Assembly: GCA_013398175.1 (NCBI GenBank)
Contig: VZRZ01008565.1
Location: 647,267 to 711,266, forward strand
Source: Climacteris rufus
Taxonomy: Eukaryota; Chordata; Aves; Passeriformes; Climacteridae
Reading direction: 5' to 3'
Length of the DNA stretch: 64,000 nt
The notes beneath the pieces were generated by a model. It saw only the letters and a list, made by a program, of their open reading frames with translations, was not told the DNA's origin and searched no databases. The position numbers were made by a program, and so were the translations under genes. Below are positions 35,650 to 46,395 of this stretch, piece after piece. Every line of letters begins with the position of its first letter. The stretch's first letter is position 1.

Positions 35650-37379
35650 TGCCAGTAAAAATCTCATTGCTTGAATGTTCTTGGAAAGTCACCAGGGAAA
35701 GGTTGGGAATATCGCCCAAGCAAATTCACTTAAGAATTCAAACGAACACATCAGGACACAATTTTGCTTTTGTCACCTAGCTCTGAGGGAAAGCTTAAAA
35801 AAAAATCAGTTAGGGAGAGGGCAGTAAAAGAACAAATGCTTCATTAAACCTGGTTTTGGGCAGAGGAACAACAGACAAATTCCTGGAAACAGCCTCTCCT
35901 GCTCTTCAGTCAACCAGGAACCTTTGAACACGACATTGGCTTGGACAGCAGCTCTTCATATCCCAATTATTTATTCTGCCACTCAGAAGGATGCAGCCAG
36001 GACAGTCCTTCTAAGCTGTGTACCAATGTGGGAGAGGAAGGAATTTCATATTCCCATCCCACAAACTCCCACCCACTGCCAAGAGCAGCAAATGGCACAC
36101 AAGTACAACAGGCAGGCAGACAAAGAGAATAAAAGAGGATTTCTGAGACACCCTGAATTCCTTCCCTGACCACCGGGACACTTTTCTCACCCAAAAAATA
36201 GCAGAGGGGGGGCACCAGGTGGTGGCTCTGGAAGGGCTTTTCTTTTGGTTTTGTGCTGTTTTTTTAACCCTCAGACCAGCCATGTCAAATGTCACAGCAC
36301 TGAGTAAGGGGAGAGATGATGGGCTGGGGTTTTCACTCAGAGTGCCATGGCTAGGGCTCACTTTTGGATGCAGCTCCAAGTTCCTTCCTCGCCTCGAGGG
36401 GAGGTAAAGCACCAGCAACCTTGCTTCAAGAACCACTGAGTTTTTCCAGACTGGGCTGTCCAGAAGCTTTCCTGCAGAAAAGTGGGCTGTCAGCCAGGCG
36501 TGGAACAGCACCATGCCCCAGCAAGCACCCAGATCTTCAGCTGGAGGCCCCTCTCCTCCTGGGAGATGTGAAAATACCTCCCACCAGCCCATCTCTGGGC
36601 TCACAAAGTTAAAATAATTGGGTTCTACAGCTCTGAAATGAGATTTTTCCAGTTCTCCATCCGTGGGAATTCAGTTTTTGTGAAGTGCCTCAGAGAAGTC
36701 GTGCTTTGTTCAAAGGGGCTGCAATTGCTCCTGGATGTCCTCTAATCCCTGGCTCCATCTCTGCCTCAGCCTCTCCAGAACACTCTGTAATGGACTGGCT
36801 CACTCTGGTTACATCCTTTATATCTCTTTAGCTCCATGAGCAGATGGAGTCAAGGGACAGCAGGATTTATGCTTCTTGCTCGAGTTGCAGCTTGGCTAGG
36901 TGGAAATAAAAAACGGGAAAGGACAGGGAAATGGCATCGTAACAGCATTTACCTCCTGGGCTTTGGAGCATCTATCTTTACCTGGGCACTGTTTGTATTG
37001 TCAGCAATAATCCCGTGCCTTCCTCCCCAGCTGAAGAGGAGGAGGCCCAAGGGATGGTTCTCCTCCCTAGCCCATGTGATGGATGGAAGGGAGCTTCCAG
37101 AAGCATGGAATACTCCGCTGACAGAGCCTGTGCATCAGTGCCGGTTTATACCGGCAGATAATCCAGCCCAGACCATTTCCTTCAGGGCATGCAAAGGAAA
37201 ACCAGGAAATGTTTCTGACCTCTGTGGGCTTTAAGGGGAGAGAAAAGGAGGCAGAGGTATGAAAGGGAGCAGGGAGATTGACAAGGGCTCGGGAAAGAGC
37301 AGCACTGTAAGCCCCTAAACTCTTTACCTTTCTCCACGTTTCATACAATCAAAGGGAAGAAACAAAACGAGGAGAGGGA

Positions 37380-37800
37380 GGGAATTATAATGAACATGAA
37401 AGCTTCCAGATTAATTAATTACCCCTTTTAGTTTGTGAGAAAGGCGGCTAGAAATATCCACGTCTGCTCCTCTTGGAAGGCAACCCTGGCGCTTGCTCCG
37501 AACATCCCCCCAGCCCGCCTGCGCGCGGGGATAATTAATCCATTACGGGATGGATCCTGCCGTGCCGCCGTAAAAAAAGAGAGATCTATTTCTCCTCCGC
37601 CTTTCCCCTCCTCCCCGAAGAGACATCTGAAACGTATCATGTAATAAATGTTTCTTGGATGGAAGGAGAGGTATTGTTCTCGTGCTGTGGAAACAATCCC
37701 GGCAGTGGGGCCAGCCGGGAGGGAGCGCGGCCGGATACTTCACTCGGCAGCTCTTACGGCATCCTGTATGGCAGGGCAGCCTCCGAGGGACACATCCCGT
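37380..37800. promoter_or_regulatory. CpG-rich block beside an ATTAATTAATTA site
   Basis: From about 37450 to 37800 CpG dinucleotides are frequent (clusters at CGCGCGGGG near 37525, GCCGTGCCGCCG near 37558 and GAGCGCGGCCGG near 37724). This is unusual beside the CpG-poor surroundings. Immediately upstream, 37409-37424 is a run of TTAAT/ATTA motifs. It could be a weak CpG island, an orphan promoter or an enhancer. No matching exon was recognised. Confidence 0.35.
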
Positions 37801-39311
37801 GATGTTCCCTCTGGAGAGCAGTGCTCAGGAGGGCAGGGTGAGCTGGTTCCAACCGAGGGGACCAGCTCAGGCTGCTCACAGGGTGTGTCGGGGCTGGGGA
37901 TGGCTTCGCTCTGTAAAGACACCCAGGCACTCCCTGGCAGGACATGGAACACCTCTGGGGACAGGGAGGTGGCCCAGACTCCATCACAACACACCCACCA
38001 GAGCACCTCTAATCAAGCCCCTCCAGCCCCCCATCCCTCCCTCTTCATCACCTGAATGTGGCTGAGGCTGGGAGCAGCTTTGCACAACTCCAGGCACAGA
38101 TGAGCCTTTCCACAGGCACCTTTCCTTCAGTTTGACACTCACCTCTGGCCCAAAGGCCCTGGAAACAAGCTGCCCTGGACTCACAGTTTCCAGCTACAAT
38201 AGGTCATCCTCCACCAATTATTTTTTATTCCGGGCCAGCCATGCTCACTATCCGAGGTGAGATGTTTCTCTCACCTTTGCCACCCCCAGTGCCACGCACT
38301 CAGAAGGGCAGGAGGTCTCCTTTGCTGCACACACAGCACAAGGGCTGCTGCAGCAGGGTATGGATTTCCCCATCCCCTCTAATTAACTAAACCCACACAC
38401 CATGCTCTTCATCCCCTTTGCTGCTGTTTCTGTGGAGCCAAACGAGCCATTCCCTGAAGGGTTTCCCGAGGAGGATGGGGTGCCCTGTCCATTGCCTGCC
38501 TGAGGCCCTTTGCTCTGCAGTGGTTGTGTACCCTCCAAGCATGGAAATTGCATGAGATCAGAGCTCCCCAGCGCTGCTTCCAGCCCTGATCCCAGCATCC
38601 CATTTGCATCAGTTTATCAGAAACACTGCCTCTTTCTGCTGACATCCAAATATTCCTTGCATGGAGGAGCTGCTGATATTTATTCCTGAATTGCCACATT
38701 GCAGGAGCTTCGGCTAAGACTTGTGTTACATGAGAAGGGAGAATGGACCTTGTTACTTGGTGAAGATAAGTCTTCTACAGTCTATCAGTCTAGATTCGAT
38801 TTGGGTCACTTCCTTTATTCATTTCCCTGGACGATTTTTTTAAGGCCCTTTCAAAGAAACACTCGATCTCAGTACAATGTTCTTGATTGCAACCAGAACT
38901 GGCTGGAAAATGCTGAACTAATTGAAAGAAATTTTCTTTTTCATTCCTTCCTCAAAACATTTCGAGGGTTTCTGGTCAGTACTTGGAACTGTGAAAAATC
39001 CCCCTGGGCTCCACTGTACAACAGCAAAAGCTTTTTCCACGGCATCAGCAGCATTTCAAACCCCTGTGAGTTGCTCTAATAGCTGCAAAGTGGCTTCCCT
39101 GGCTATCAGAGACAGAGGGATGTCATGACACCTGGATGTTTTCATCACAACACCCCTCACACTGACATCCAGGTCGTGGAGAACTGTGGCCCCCACCAGT
39201 TCTCCATCAGCAGATGCCCGGAGCCTGTCCATCTAAGTGTAGTTGGCATCATTAATCCTACCTCCTGCGTGGGGAAACTGAGGCACAGGGTGGCAGCAGC
39301 TCCCACAGCAT

Positions 39312-39556
39312 CGAATCATGGAATCAGTATGGTTGGGAAACACTTCCCAGACCATCAAGTCCAAGCTCTGGCTGAATCCCACCTTGCCCACAGAGCCATA
39401 GCACAAAGTCCCACATCTCCTTGTTTTCTGAACACTTCCAGGAATGGTGACTCCACCACTTCCCTGGGGACCCTGTTCCAGTGCCTGGACACTCTTTCAA
39501 TAAAGAACTTTCTCCTAATATCCAACCTGAACTCCCCTGGAGGCAGGATCTGCCAC
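39312..39556 (-). mobile_element. CR1 LINE 3' fragment
   Basis: Complement of the CR1 3' end, starting CGAATCATGGAATCAGTATG. It continues CCATCAAGTCCAAGC, CACTTCCAGGAATGGTGAC, CCTGTTCCAGTGCCTGGAC and TCCTAATATCCAACCTGAAC. Translated on the minus strand it gives the CR1-like block EFRLDIRRKFFIERV. 5'-truncated at about 245 bp. Confidence 0.92.
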
Positions 39557-40628
39557 GTCCCAAGTCCCCATGGGGATCTCCACATGCTAAACCACGGCAG
39601 GGTGTCCCACCACACACAAACCTCCACATCCCCCCAAGGCCACGACACAGCGCAGAGCCCAGCCAGACCACCTGTCCCTCCACCCCCGTGGCCTCCTCCT
39701 GGGACTCTCACTGGCCCGTTCCTCCTTATCCATGGCTCCCAGGAAGATGGCAAACTCCCTCTACGACAAGAAGCAAACAAAACAGCCCCCACCCACGATG
39801 CCCAGGCTCTCTGGCAGAGGGGAGAGGTTTCTGCATCGCTCATTTTCTGTCGAGTTAACTGAACAATCTCCTTTCTTCCCCATGCACTTCTTCTCCCGGC
39901 AGCTCCCCCTCCCCTTCCTTTCTTTTTCCATTTCAACCACCTCAAGCAGAAGGCCCTCAGAGGCTCAAGTGACTTCAAAGACACCGGGTCCAATGTGCGG
40001 CAAGTGATAAAAACCTACACAGCAAGTGTTGGGCAAATTAATATCCCCTCCAGAGCCACCAGCTCCCCGGTCCCAGCAGCACCATAATGAGATGCTGCAC
40101 CGAAGGGGAGGGGGAGCTCGGTGCAGAAGGGGAGATGTATTTAATGTATGCAAATTGACTCGCATGCAAATTGCCGCTAAGTTAAAAATAACGCATTGCA
40201 CGAGGAGTTGTCTTTTAAAACATTTGTTTATTCATTAGGGTAATATCTGTTATCAGTCACCTCGTTTCCTTGCCCATTAAGGGCTCCGTTTTAGAGAAGT
40301 TTGTGTATTGCAGGTCTGGAGGACAACTGTGATTTCCTGATGATCTCAACCACCTCACAGCAACTCCAGTTTCCTCCCCTTTCTTCTCCTTCCTTTCTGC
40401 TCGTAGAGTACAGGGATTAAAGCCACCTTTCCTCAGAGGGGAGATGCTCAAAGTGATGAGCTTCAAGGACAAAAGCTGTCAGAGCCACCCAAAGCAGCTC
40501 CTGACAGCCAGAGCCTTCCCCAGCATCTGTGCCGGCTGGGCTCAGCTCAGGGTAACCAAGCTGGACAGAATGCACAGCATCAGCCTTGCAGCTTCTCTTC
40601 TCTCTGCTGGCCAGGTACGGATCCAAAG
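39557..40628. other. Non-coding sequence with paired octamer element
   Basis: Unique sequence with no gene seen. Contains the AT-rich element at 40080-40290. Confidence 0.4.
40080..40290. promoter_or_regulatory. Candidate element with duplicated ATGCAAATTG
   Basis: The ten-base ATGCAAATTG, containing the POU octamer ATGCAAAT, occurs at 40148-40157 and 40164-40173, 16 bp apart on the same strand. It is followed by TTAAAAATAACGC and by TTTGTTTATTCATTAGGG. Same-strand octamers at about 1.5 helical turns suggest cooperative POU binding, but this is inference. Confidence 0.35.
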
Positions 40629-40881
40629 GGAACAGCTGGGGCTGTGCCAGGGGAGGCTCAGGCTGGATATCAGGAAAAGGTTCTTTCCCAGAGGATGGTG
40701 GGCACTGCCCAGGCTCCCCAGGGAATGGGCACGACCCCAAGGCTGCCAGAGCTCCAGGAGCGTTTAGACAACCCTCTCAGGGACAGAGTGGGATTGTTGG
40801 GGTGTCTGTGCAGGGACAGGAACTGGACTGGATGATCCCTGTGGGTCTCTTCCTGCTCAGGACACTCTGTGACTCTATGAA
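40629..40881 (+). mobile_element. CR1 LINE 3' fragment
   Basis: Contains CAGGGGAGGCTCAGGCTGG, TATCAGGAAAAGGTTCTTT, ACTGCCCAGGCTCCCCAGGG, GACTGGATGATCCCTGTGGG and a GTGACTCTATGA tail. Shares long blocks with the copies at 53521 and 59228, so the three form one subfamily. 5'-truncated, about 250 bp. Confidence 0.94.
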
Positions 40882-41406
40882 GGAACAGTGTAAATTCCTC
40901 CTCCCAGGGTGAGCTCTGCAGGGCAGCTGGTCCTCCCCACACCTCGGCACAACTAATTAATATTAGATACTACCAGTGATGTTAAGCACTGGGATAGCTG
41001 CTGACAGAGGCCAGGGCATCCAGATGATCCTGGCTGATTGATCTCATGGCAAATCCACTGCTGATCCCACCTGGCATTACAAAGGAGTGACAGGATTTTG
41101 AACAGTGCGAGATGGGAAGTGCGGTAAGGGTGGGGTGGCTGGAGGGTGCCATTTCAGGATGATGGGTGCAGTCCTACTGCCTGGGGGGGGGCATTCACAG
41201 ACCAAAAGCATTTGCTTAGTCCAGAGTTTTGATACTGAGCCTTTGCTGCAGCCTTAGGAAGGGTCTCAAATGGGATCTGCATGTAGAGCAGTTCTTCCTC
41301 CAGCCTTGCTTGAGTACGTGAACACTTGCAGTCTTTAGACATCCAAAGCCCTGGGAGATGGAGATGGTGGGAGGATATACACTGGACTACTCAGAGGGAG
41401 CCCTGG

Positions 41407-41450
41407 TGTCCTGCTTTCAGCTGGGATAGAGTTAATTTCCTTCCTAATGT
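41407..41450 (+). mobile_element. Probable ERVL-type LTR fragment
   Basis: The stretch beginning TGTCCTGCTTTCAGCTGGGA and continuing TAGAGTTAATTTCCTTCCTA matches, from memory of the family, the 5' start of a common avian ERVL LTR. It breaks off after about 45 bp. No internal retroviral sequence follows, so this is a short relic of a solo or truncated LTR. Confidence 0.5.
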
Positions 41451-41854
41451 GTGTTGACACATTCCCCACCAAGTTACAAAGCTCTTGATGGTGCAGAAGA
41501 GGACCAGCACCAGACAGAAGCTCCAGCAACCCTCAAGCAAGAGAACAATCCAGGCAAAACTCTGCTTTAGCTGTACCAAATTGTCAGAGTCAGAGCTGAG
41601 GCCAGACCTTCTCCAGGCTGCAGAGGAGCACATTCTGCCATTCCTTTTTTGATGATTTCTAATTACTCAACCCAAGTCTGACAAAGTTACAGTGTTAGCA
41701 CAACCCTCCAGCACCTGCCAATGATCAGGAAGTTCCTTACTCCATTATTTAACTCTGCCCCTCTTGGGAACCTTGACCTTCTGTCCCATGCATGTCAAGA
41801 GCTGTAAAGACAACCAGAGACTAAAGGGAGTCTAAGGACAGCAATAAACATTAC

Positions 41855-41871
41855 TTTTTTTTTTTTTTTTT
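41855..41871. repeat. Poly-T tract, 17 bases
   Basis: Uninterrupted T run in unique sequence. No adjacent retrotransposon was recognised that would explain it as a poly-A tail on the minus strand. Confidence 0.95.
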
Positions 41872-43266
41872 GGCTTGAATTCTAAATCAGCATACAAACA
41901 GAGATTCACACTCCCAAGATTCCTGCTCTGGGCAAAGAGGAGCAGCAGGACCGAGCTCCCGTCTCCAAGCACTTCCCTCTGGGAGCAGGCTGCTCCTCCT
42001 CTGCCTCACCAAGGGACAGACAGTGGACAGTGATGGAAATCCATCCTCCCAACAGCAAGGGCAGATTTAAAGTGATTGGGTTAAACTGCATTAACCTCTG
42101 TGTGGACACGGTCACTCCAGATTTAAGTGGCCATTGCTCAGTTTAACAGGAGCCACTCCAATGTGACCTGATTCACCACCTGAGTAAATAAGCCAAACCA
42201 AATAAAGGCTAATGACTGTGAAGAAGGGACTCCCCAGAGGAGAGTGACCCACTCAGAGCTTACCTATCAACGCAGATTAACAGCAGACACCATCTCTCAT
42301 CCCTCTGCCTGGAGCTCCAGCTTGGCAGAGCCACTGAGTCCTGGGTGGGAGCAGGACACCAAGAGCCAGGGGGTGACCCTTAATTCAGGCAGGAGCAAAG
42401 ATCACAAGTCAGGTCAGCAAGAACACTTACCCCAGCTACGCAAACTCTCACTTCCAGGAGCTCTTGTTCAGCCAAAGAGCTTAAGCACACCTAGAGATGG
42501 GAACAGAGCAGGACAGGGAGAAGACATTGGTGCAGCCTTTCCCACACATGGATGTGGCAGAGCAGAGCACCACACAGAGCCATCCTGCTGCCAGGTTGTG
42601 GCCACCCCAGTTTGAGCTGGAGGCAGCTGAAGATCGTGACTTGCCAGGCAGATGCAGGTGATGATGAAATGGCACTGACCACCCTGCCAGGCCCGGTCTC
42701 CCTCCCTGGGGAAGGCTGGGAGAGGGAGGCTCTCCAACCCTCGTACACACCTGCTGTCACAACACCACCAAACTCAGCTGGGATGTGGGGGATGGTAAAT
42801 CAGCACCAAAGCAGCAAAATTGGATTAAACAGATTCATGGACTGGAGACAAAAAAACACAGAGACAACACGGACAAGACACAGAGGTACCTTCTACTACC
42901 CCCTTCCAGTGACTGTGGATGCTGGGCACAGCAGGAATGGATGGTAGGAGAGCCCAGACACGTGTGTTCTCTTCACAGAGCACCTGCTGCTGATGGAGGC
43001 AGGGAGCTGGGGTAGATGACCCGCTGCTCTGTCCCAGCCAGGCCTTTCTGTCCCAAATGGCCCTGCTTGGAGGCTGCCCCTCCCCACACCACTCCATCTC
43101 CGAGGCTCCTGGCCCCCAGGCAGCACATCCCCACTGCTGAGGCAGGCAGGAGTCTCTCACCTGCCTGTCCAGAAGAGGATGGAGAACAGTATTTATTTAT
43201 GCAACAGCTGCTCTTTCATCTTCCCCTGAGCTCAGACAAGCAAGATGTTTCTTCTCCCTGTCCAAT

Positions 43267-43298
43267 CCCCCTCTCCCCACCCCGTGCTCCTTCCCCCC
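43267..43298 (-). other. Possible G-quadruplex on minus strand
   Basis: C runs at 43267-43271, 43275-43278, 43280-43283 and 43293-43298 give minus-strand G runs with loops of 9, 1 and 3. One loop is longer than the strict rule, so the call is moderate. Confidence 0.4.
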
Positions 43299-43614
43299 AG
43301 TTTGTCATTCCCTGTGGCATGCCCCAGTGGTGACAGAGAGCTGGTGGCCGTCTCTTTCTGTCACCGAGGTCGGGGTGAGTGATCCTGCCAGGTGGCGCGT
43401 TTGCCAGAGGATGAAGAGCGACTGAGCCTGAATCCCAATGAGCTGCCACCCTGCTGCAAGGGTTCAGTGATGCTTTCCCAGTGTCAATCACACATAAACA
43501 GATTATCCTGCCCGGCCTGAAGTGCATGAGCCACCGCCCTTTCCCAGTTGTGAAGCCCCGGCAGCTGCTGGTGAGAAAACACAGAATAATTGCTCTCCAG
43601 AACTACCTGGTTGT

Positions 43615-43921
43615 AGCTAGGTGGGGATCAGGCTCTTCTCTCAAATGACAAGCCATAGGAAGAGAGGAAATGGCCTCAAGTTGTGCCAGAGGAGGTTTAG
43701 GTTGGATATTAGGAACAATTCCTTCACAGACAGTGTTGCCAAGCACTGGCACAAGCAGCCAGGGCAGTGGTGGAGTCCCCATCCCTGGAGGGATTTAACA
43801 GACTTGTGGATGTGGCACTTGGGGACACGGGTCAGTGGTGGCCTTGAGAGTGCTGGGGAAAGGGTTGGACTTGATGGCCTTGGAGGGCTTTTCCAACCTA
43901 AAGGATTCTGTGATTCTGTAA
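43615..43921 (+). mobile_element. CR1 LINE 3' fragment
   Basis: About 305 bp, starting in the TAGGTGGGGATCAGGCTC segment. It continues through AGAGAGGAAATGGCCTCAAG, AGGTTTAGGTTGGATATTAG, the CCATCCCTGGAGGGATTTAA block and GGACTTGATGGCCTTGGAGG, ending GATTCTGTGATTCTGTAAGG. One of the best preserved 3' ends in the window. 5'-truncated. Confidence 0.95.
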
Positions 43922-45939
43922 GGAGCACGCTCAGACCGTGTGTGGTGCTACCCCTGCTCCCCTCACTGCACACTCGTGTTGGAGACACCACCTGAGTGTG
44001 GGAGCTCCTCCAGGAGCTCCAGGGTACAGCCTTATCCCACCACAGAGTTCATCTAATCCCAAAGGATGAATAACTTTGCTTTGTACTCTGCTATACCAAA
44101 CTGATTTTTTTTTCCACAGTTCACAGCAAGAGCTGCTGCTGTCCTGTTGTGTGAGGACCACTTGGAGTTGCAAAAGAATTTGTTTCCCCATGAACTCAGT
44201 ATCCTCCATCAGCCATGTCCTGCTCTAATTCCTTGAACAAATTCACAGCCAGGAATTCCAGGGCAAGGACAGACCAATGCCTCCACTCTTAGATGAATAT
44301 TCCTTCTTTTCCATGCATTGGTGCCAATGATCACAGAAGGACCTGAAATCTTGAGACTTAAAGGTTAGAGTATGTCTGCTGGTGGATTTGAGCTCATCCC
44401 AAATTAGGGATTGGTGTCAGGAATTCCTGCTTTCCCTGCAAGATCTGTTCTCTGCTAGCATTGCTGAACAGCCTGGATACTGCTCCCCTCCAAACAGCAC
44501 AGACTGGAATGCTTCCTAATTAACTGCCTGGGAGATGATAAAAATTCCCCACTCTTCCCAAGCCTGCAGAAGTCAGGGATGCAAAGAAAGACAGCGGAGC
44601 GGGAGAGATGGAGTGGCCGTGGTGGAACACGTACCCAGCAGCATGACAATTCCAGCCTCATCACCTAGGGCTCGTTAGGTGGCCATTTCCATGAGGCCCA
44701 CAGGACCAAATAGCAGGGCCTGGAAATTAGAAATGTCACAGCTCGAGGCACAGGGATGTGCTCTGTGAAACTCTAATTGCAGGATGCTGGGCAGGGCTGT
44801 CAAACAGCTGGCACAGCCACCCCCGTCACCTCCAGGCCTGCTGCTACCTGACCCAAGCCTTCAACCACGGCATCCCTTTCCAGATCCATTAATTCCTGCC
44901 AAACACAGCAACCCTGAAGAACAGCAGCGAGGAAACAAGGCAGCTTGCTAATGCTCAGCACATCCCCAGCCCAAAGCTGCACCAAAGCTCTCCCCCAGCC
45001 CCACACCCAATTCCCAGCTGCTGGAGAGGATGTGATGTTTGAAAGGATCTGCCACTGCCCAACCTTTGGCTCAGGACCACGAAGGTCACAGTTAAGGAGA
45101 CTCTGGGCTCCTCGTGGCTGTCACTGCTCCTCGCTGAGCTGTTTCATCCCGGCTGCTCTGGTTGCAGGAGCTGTTGCTGGGTTCAGCTCCCAGCTTTCCT
45201 CCCCGCTGCCCAGGAGCGGCACGTCCGGCTCTGACGGGGAAATGAAGGCGCCGCAGCAGCAGTGAATTATTGCTCACAAAAAGGGCCCGGCGCCCCGCGG
45301 TTCTGGGGTGAAGTGACCTCCATGAATACCTGCACACACGCTGCCTCTCAGGATTTGGTGTGCGAGCACCAAGGCTGCACAGTAAACCAGAGATTAATGC
45401 ACAGCTGAACAGAGCATTCCTAGGCAAGAATACAAAGCAGAACAAAGGCCTTGTCATGCCTTCAGTTCCTTCCCCACCGTTTTATTTTATTTATTTCATT
45501 TACTTTAGGAAAAACTTCCCATGCACTACTTCCAGATTACAACCCTGACTTTGCAAAACTCAGGCATGCAATAGGAGCCTCCTTCCTTTGCAGAAAACAA
45601 AGCTCCTGGAGAGCCAAGTCCCCAGCAGACTTTCCAGGCAGCCAACACACTCTGGAAGCCTCATGCCACTTCCAGAGGGTCTGTCCAGGCAGAGCCACTT
45701 GGGAAATCTACCCCTTAATGCCAGTCATCTGAACCCAGGGAGTCACAACGAGGTTTAAAGAGCACCTGGTCATTCAGCAAAACCTGTTAAATCCTGTGAC
45801 CCTTAGCAGGAGCCAGGGAAGGTGTTTTGGGATCACTGTTCCACCCGCCTTCAAAGCGCAGCAAAGCAGAGCCAGGAGCAAGAGGGAGAGCAGAGCAGAG
45901 TGTGGGGCTTCACATCACACTTTAGCAGAGGGTGATTTA
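43922..45939. other. Non-coding sequence with CpG-rich spot
   Basis: Unique sequence. A CpG-rich segment lies at 45060-45310. No gene recognised. Confidence 0.4.
45060..45310. promoter_or_regulatory. CpG-rich segment
   Basis: CpGs cluster here, densest at AGCGGCACGTCCGG (about 45213-45226) and GGCCCGGCGCCCCGCGG (about 45284-45300). At roughly 250 bp it is at the low end for a CpG island. No exon or start was recognised, so promoter function is inference. Confidence 0.28.
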
Positions 45940-46058
45940 CAGAATCACAGAATCATTGAGGCTGGAAAAGTCCTCTCAGATCACCAACTTTTTCCCCAAT
46001 ACTGCCAAGCCCGCCACTGAACCATGTCCCCGAGTGCCACGTCCACACTTGTTTTGTC
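45940..46058 (-). mobile_element. CR1 LINE short 3' fragment (first of a close pair)
   Basis: Begins CAGAATCACAGAATCATTGA and continues GGCTGGAAAAGTCCTCTCAG. It then matches the CACTGAACCATGTCCC block and AGTGCCACGTCCACAC. Lies 140 bp from another copy of the same subfamily and strand. Confidence 0.9.
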
Positions 46059-46199
46059 CTTCTCAGCATAAGCCTCCAGCTCAGCTCCATGCCCTATTCT
46101 GCTCAGAGAACACTCCCAAGGCCAGTCAAAAACAGTTGCTATAGAGGTTTTCCTTTCACAAAAACATTTTCCAGGTCTTCTCCTTACATCCACGCAGCA

Positions 46200-46395
46200 C
46201 AGAATCACAGGATCGTTTAGGTTGGAAAAGCCCTTTAAGACCATCAAGTTCAACTGTTTCCCCAGCACTGCCAAGGCCTCCACTGACCTATGTCCCCAAG
46301 TGCCACATCCACATGGCTTTTAAATGCCTCCAGGGATGGGAACTCCACCACTGAAGAAATTTTCCAGAATATCCAACATGAATGTGATCCTAAGG
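46200..46395 (-). mobile_element. CR1 LINE 3' fragment (second of a close pair)
   Basis: Begins AGAATCACAGGATCGTTTAG. It continues GGTTGGAAAAGCCCTTTAAG, CCCCAGCACTGCCAAGGCC, CATGTCCCCAAGTGCC-like sequence (here CTATGTCCCCAAGTGCCAC) and GGGATGGGAACTCCACCAC, up to ATATCCAACATGAA. 5'-truncated at about 196 bp. Confidence 0.92.

Larger units (their letters stand above)
35159..39311. other. Non-coding sequence with CpG-rich block
   Basis: Unique sequence with a (TTTTG)n-like tract near 35615 and a CpG-rich block at 37450-37800. A 126-codon plus-strand frame at 38699-39079 is not a recognised protein. No gene can be supported. Confidence 0.4.
40882..43614. other. Non-coding sequence with LTR fragment and poly-T
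   Basis: Unique sequence with no gene seen. It contains a probable ERVL-type LTR fragment near 41407, a 17-base T run at 41855 and a G run at about 41184. Confidence 0.4.

Noticed and set aside
36011..36604. 197-codon minus-strand open frame
   Set aside because: No recognisable family or splice context, and other open frames overlap it.
38699..39079. 126-codon plus-strand frame with protein-like composition
   Set aside because: Considered as a possible single-exon gene or exapted element, but no family resemblance, no start context and no splice evidence could be shown.
39125..39862. 245-codon plus-strand open frame
   Set aside because: It runs antisense through a CR1 fragment (39312-39556) and has no recognised domain.
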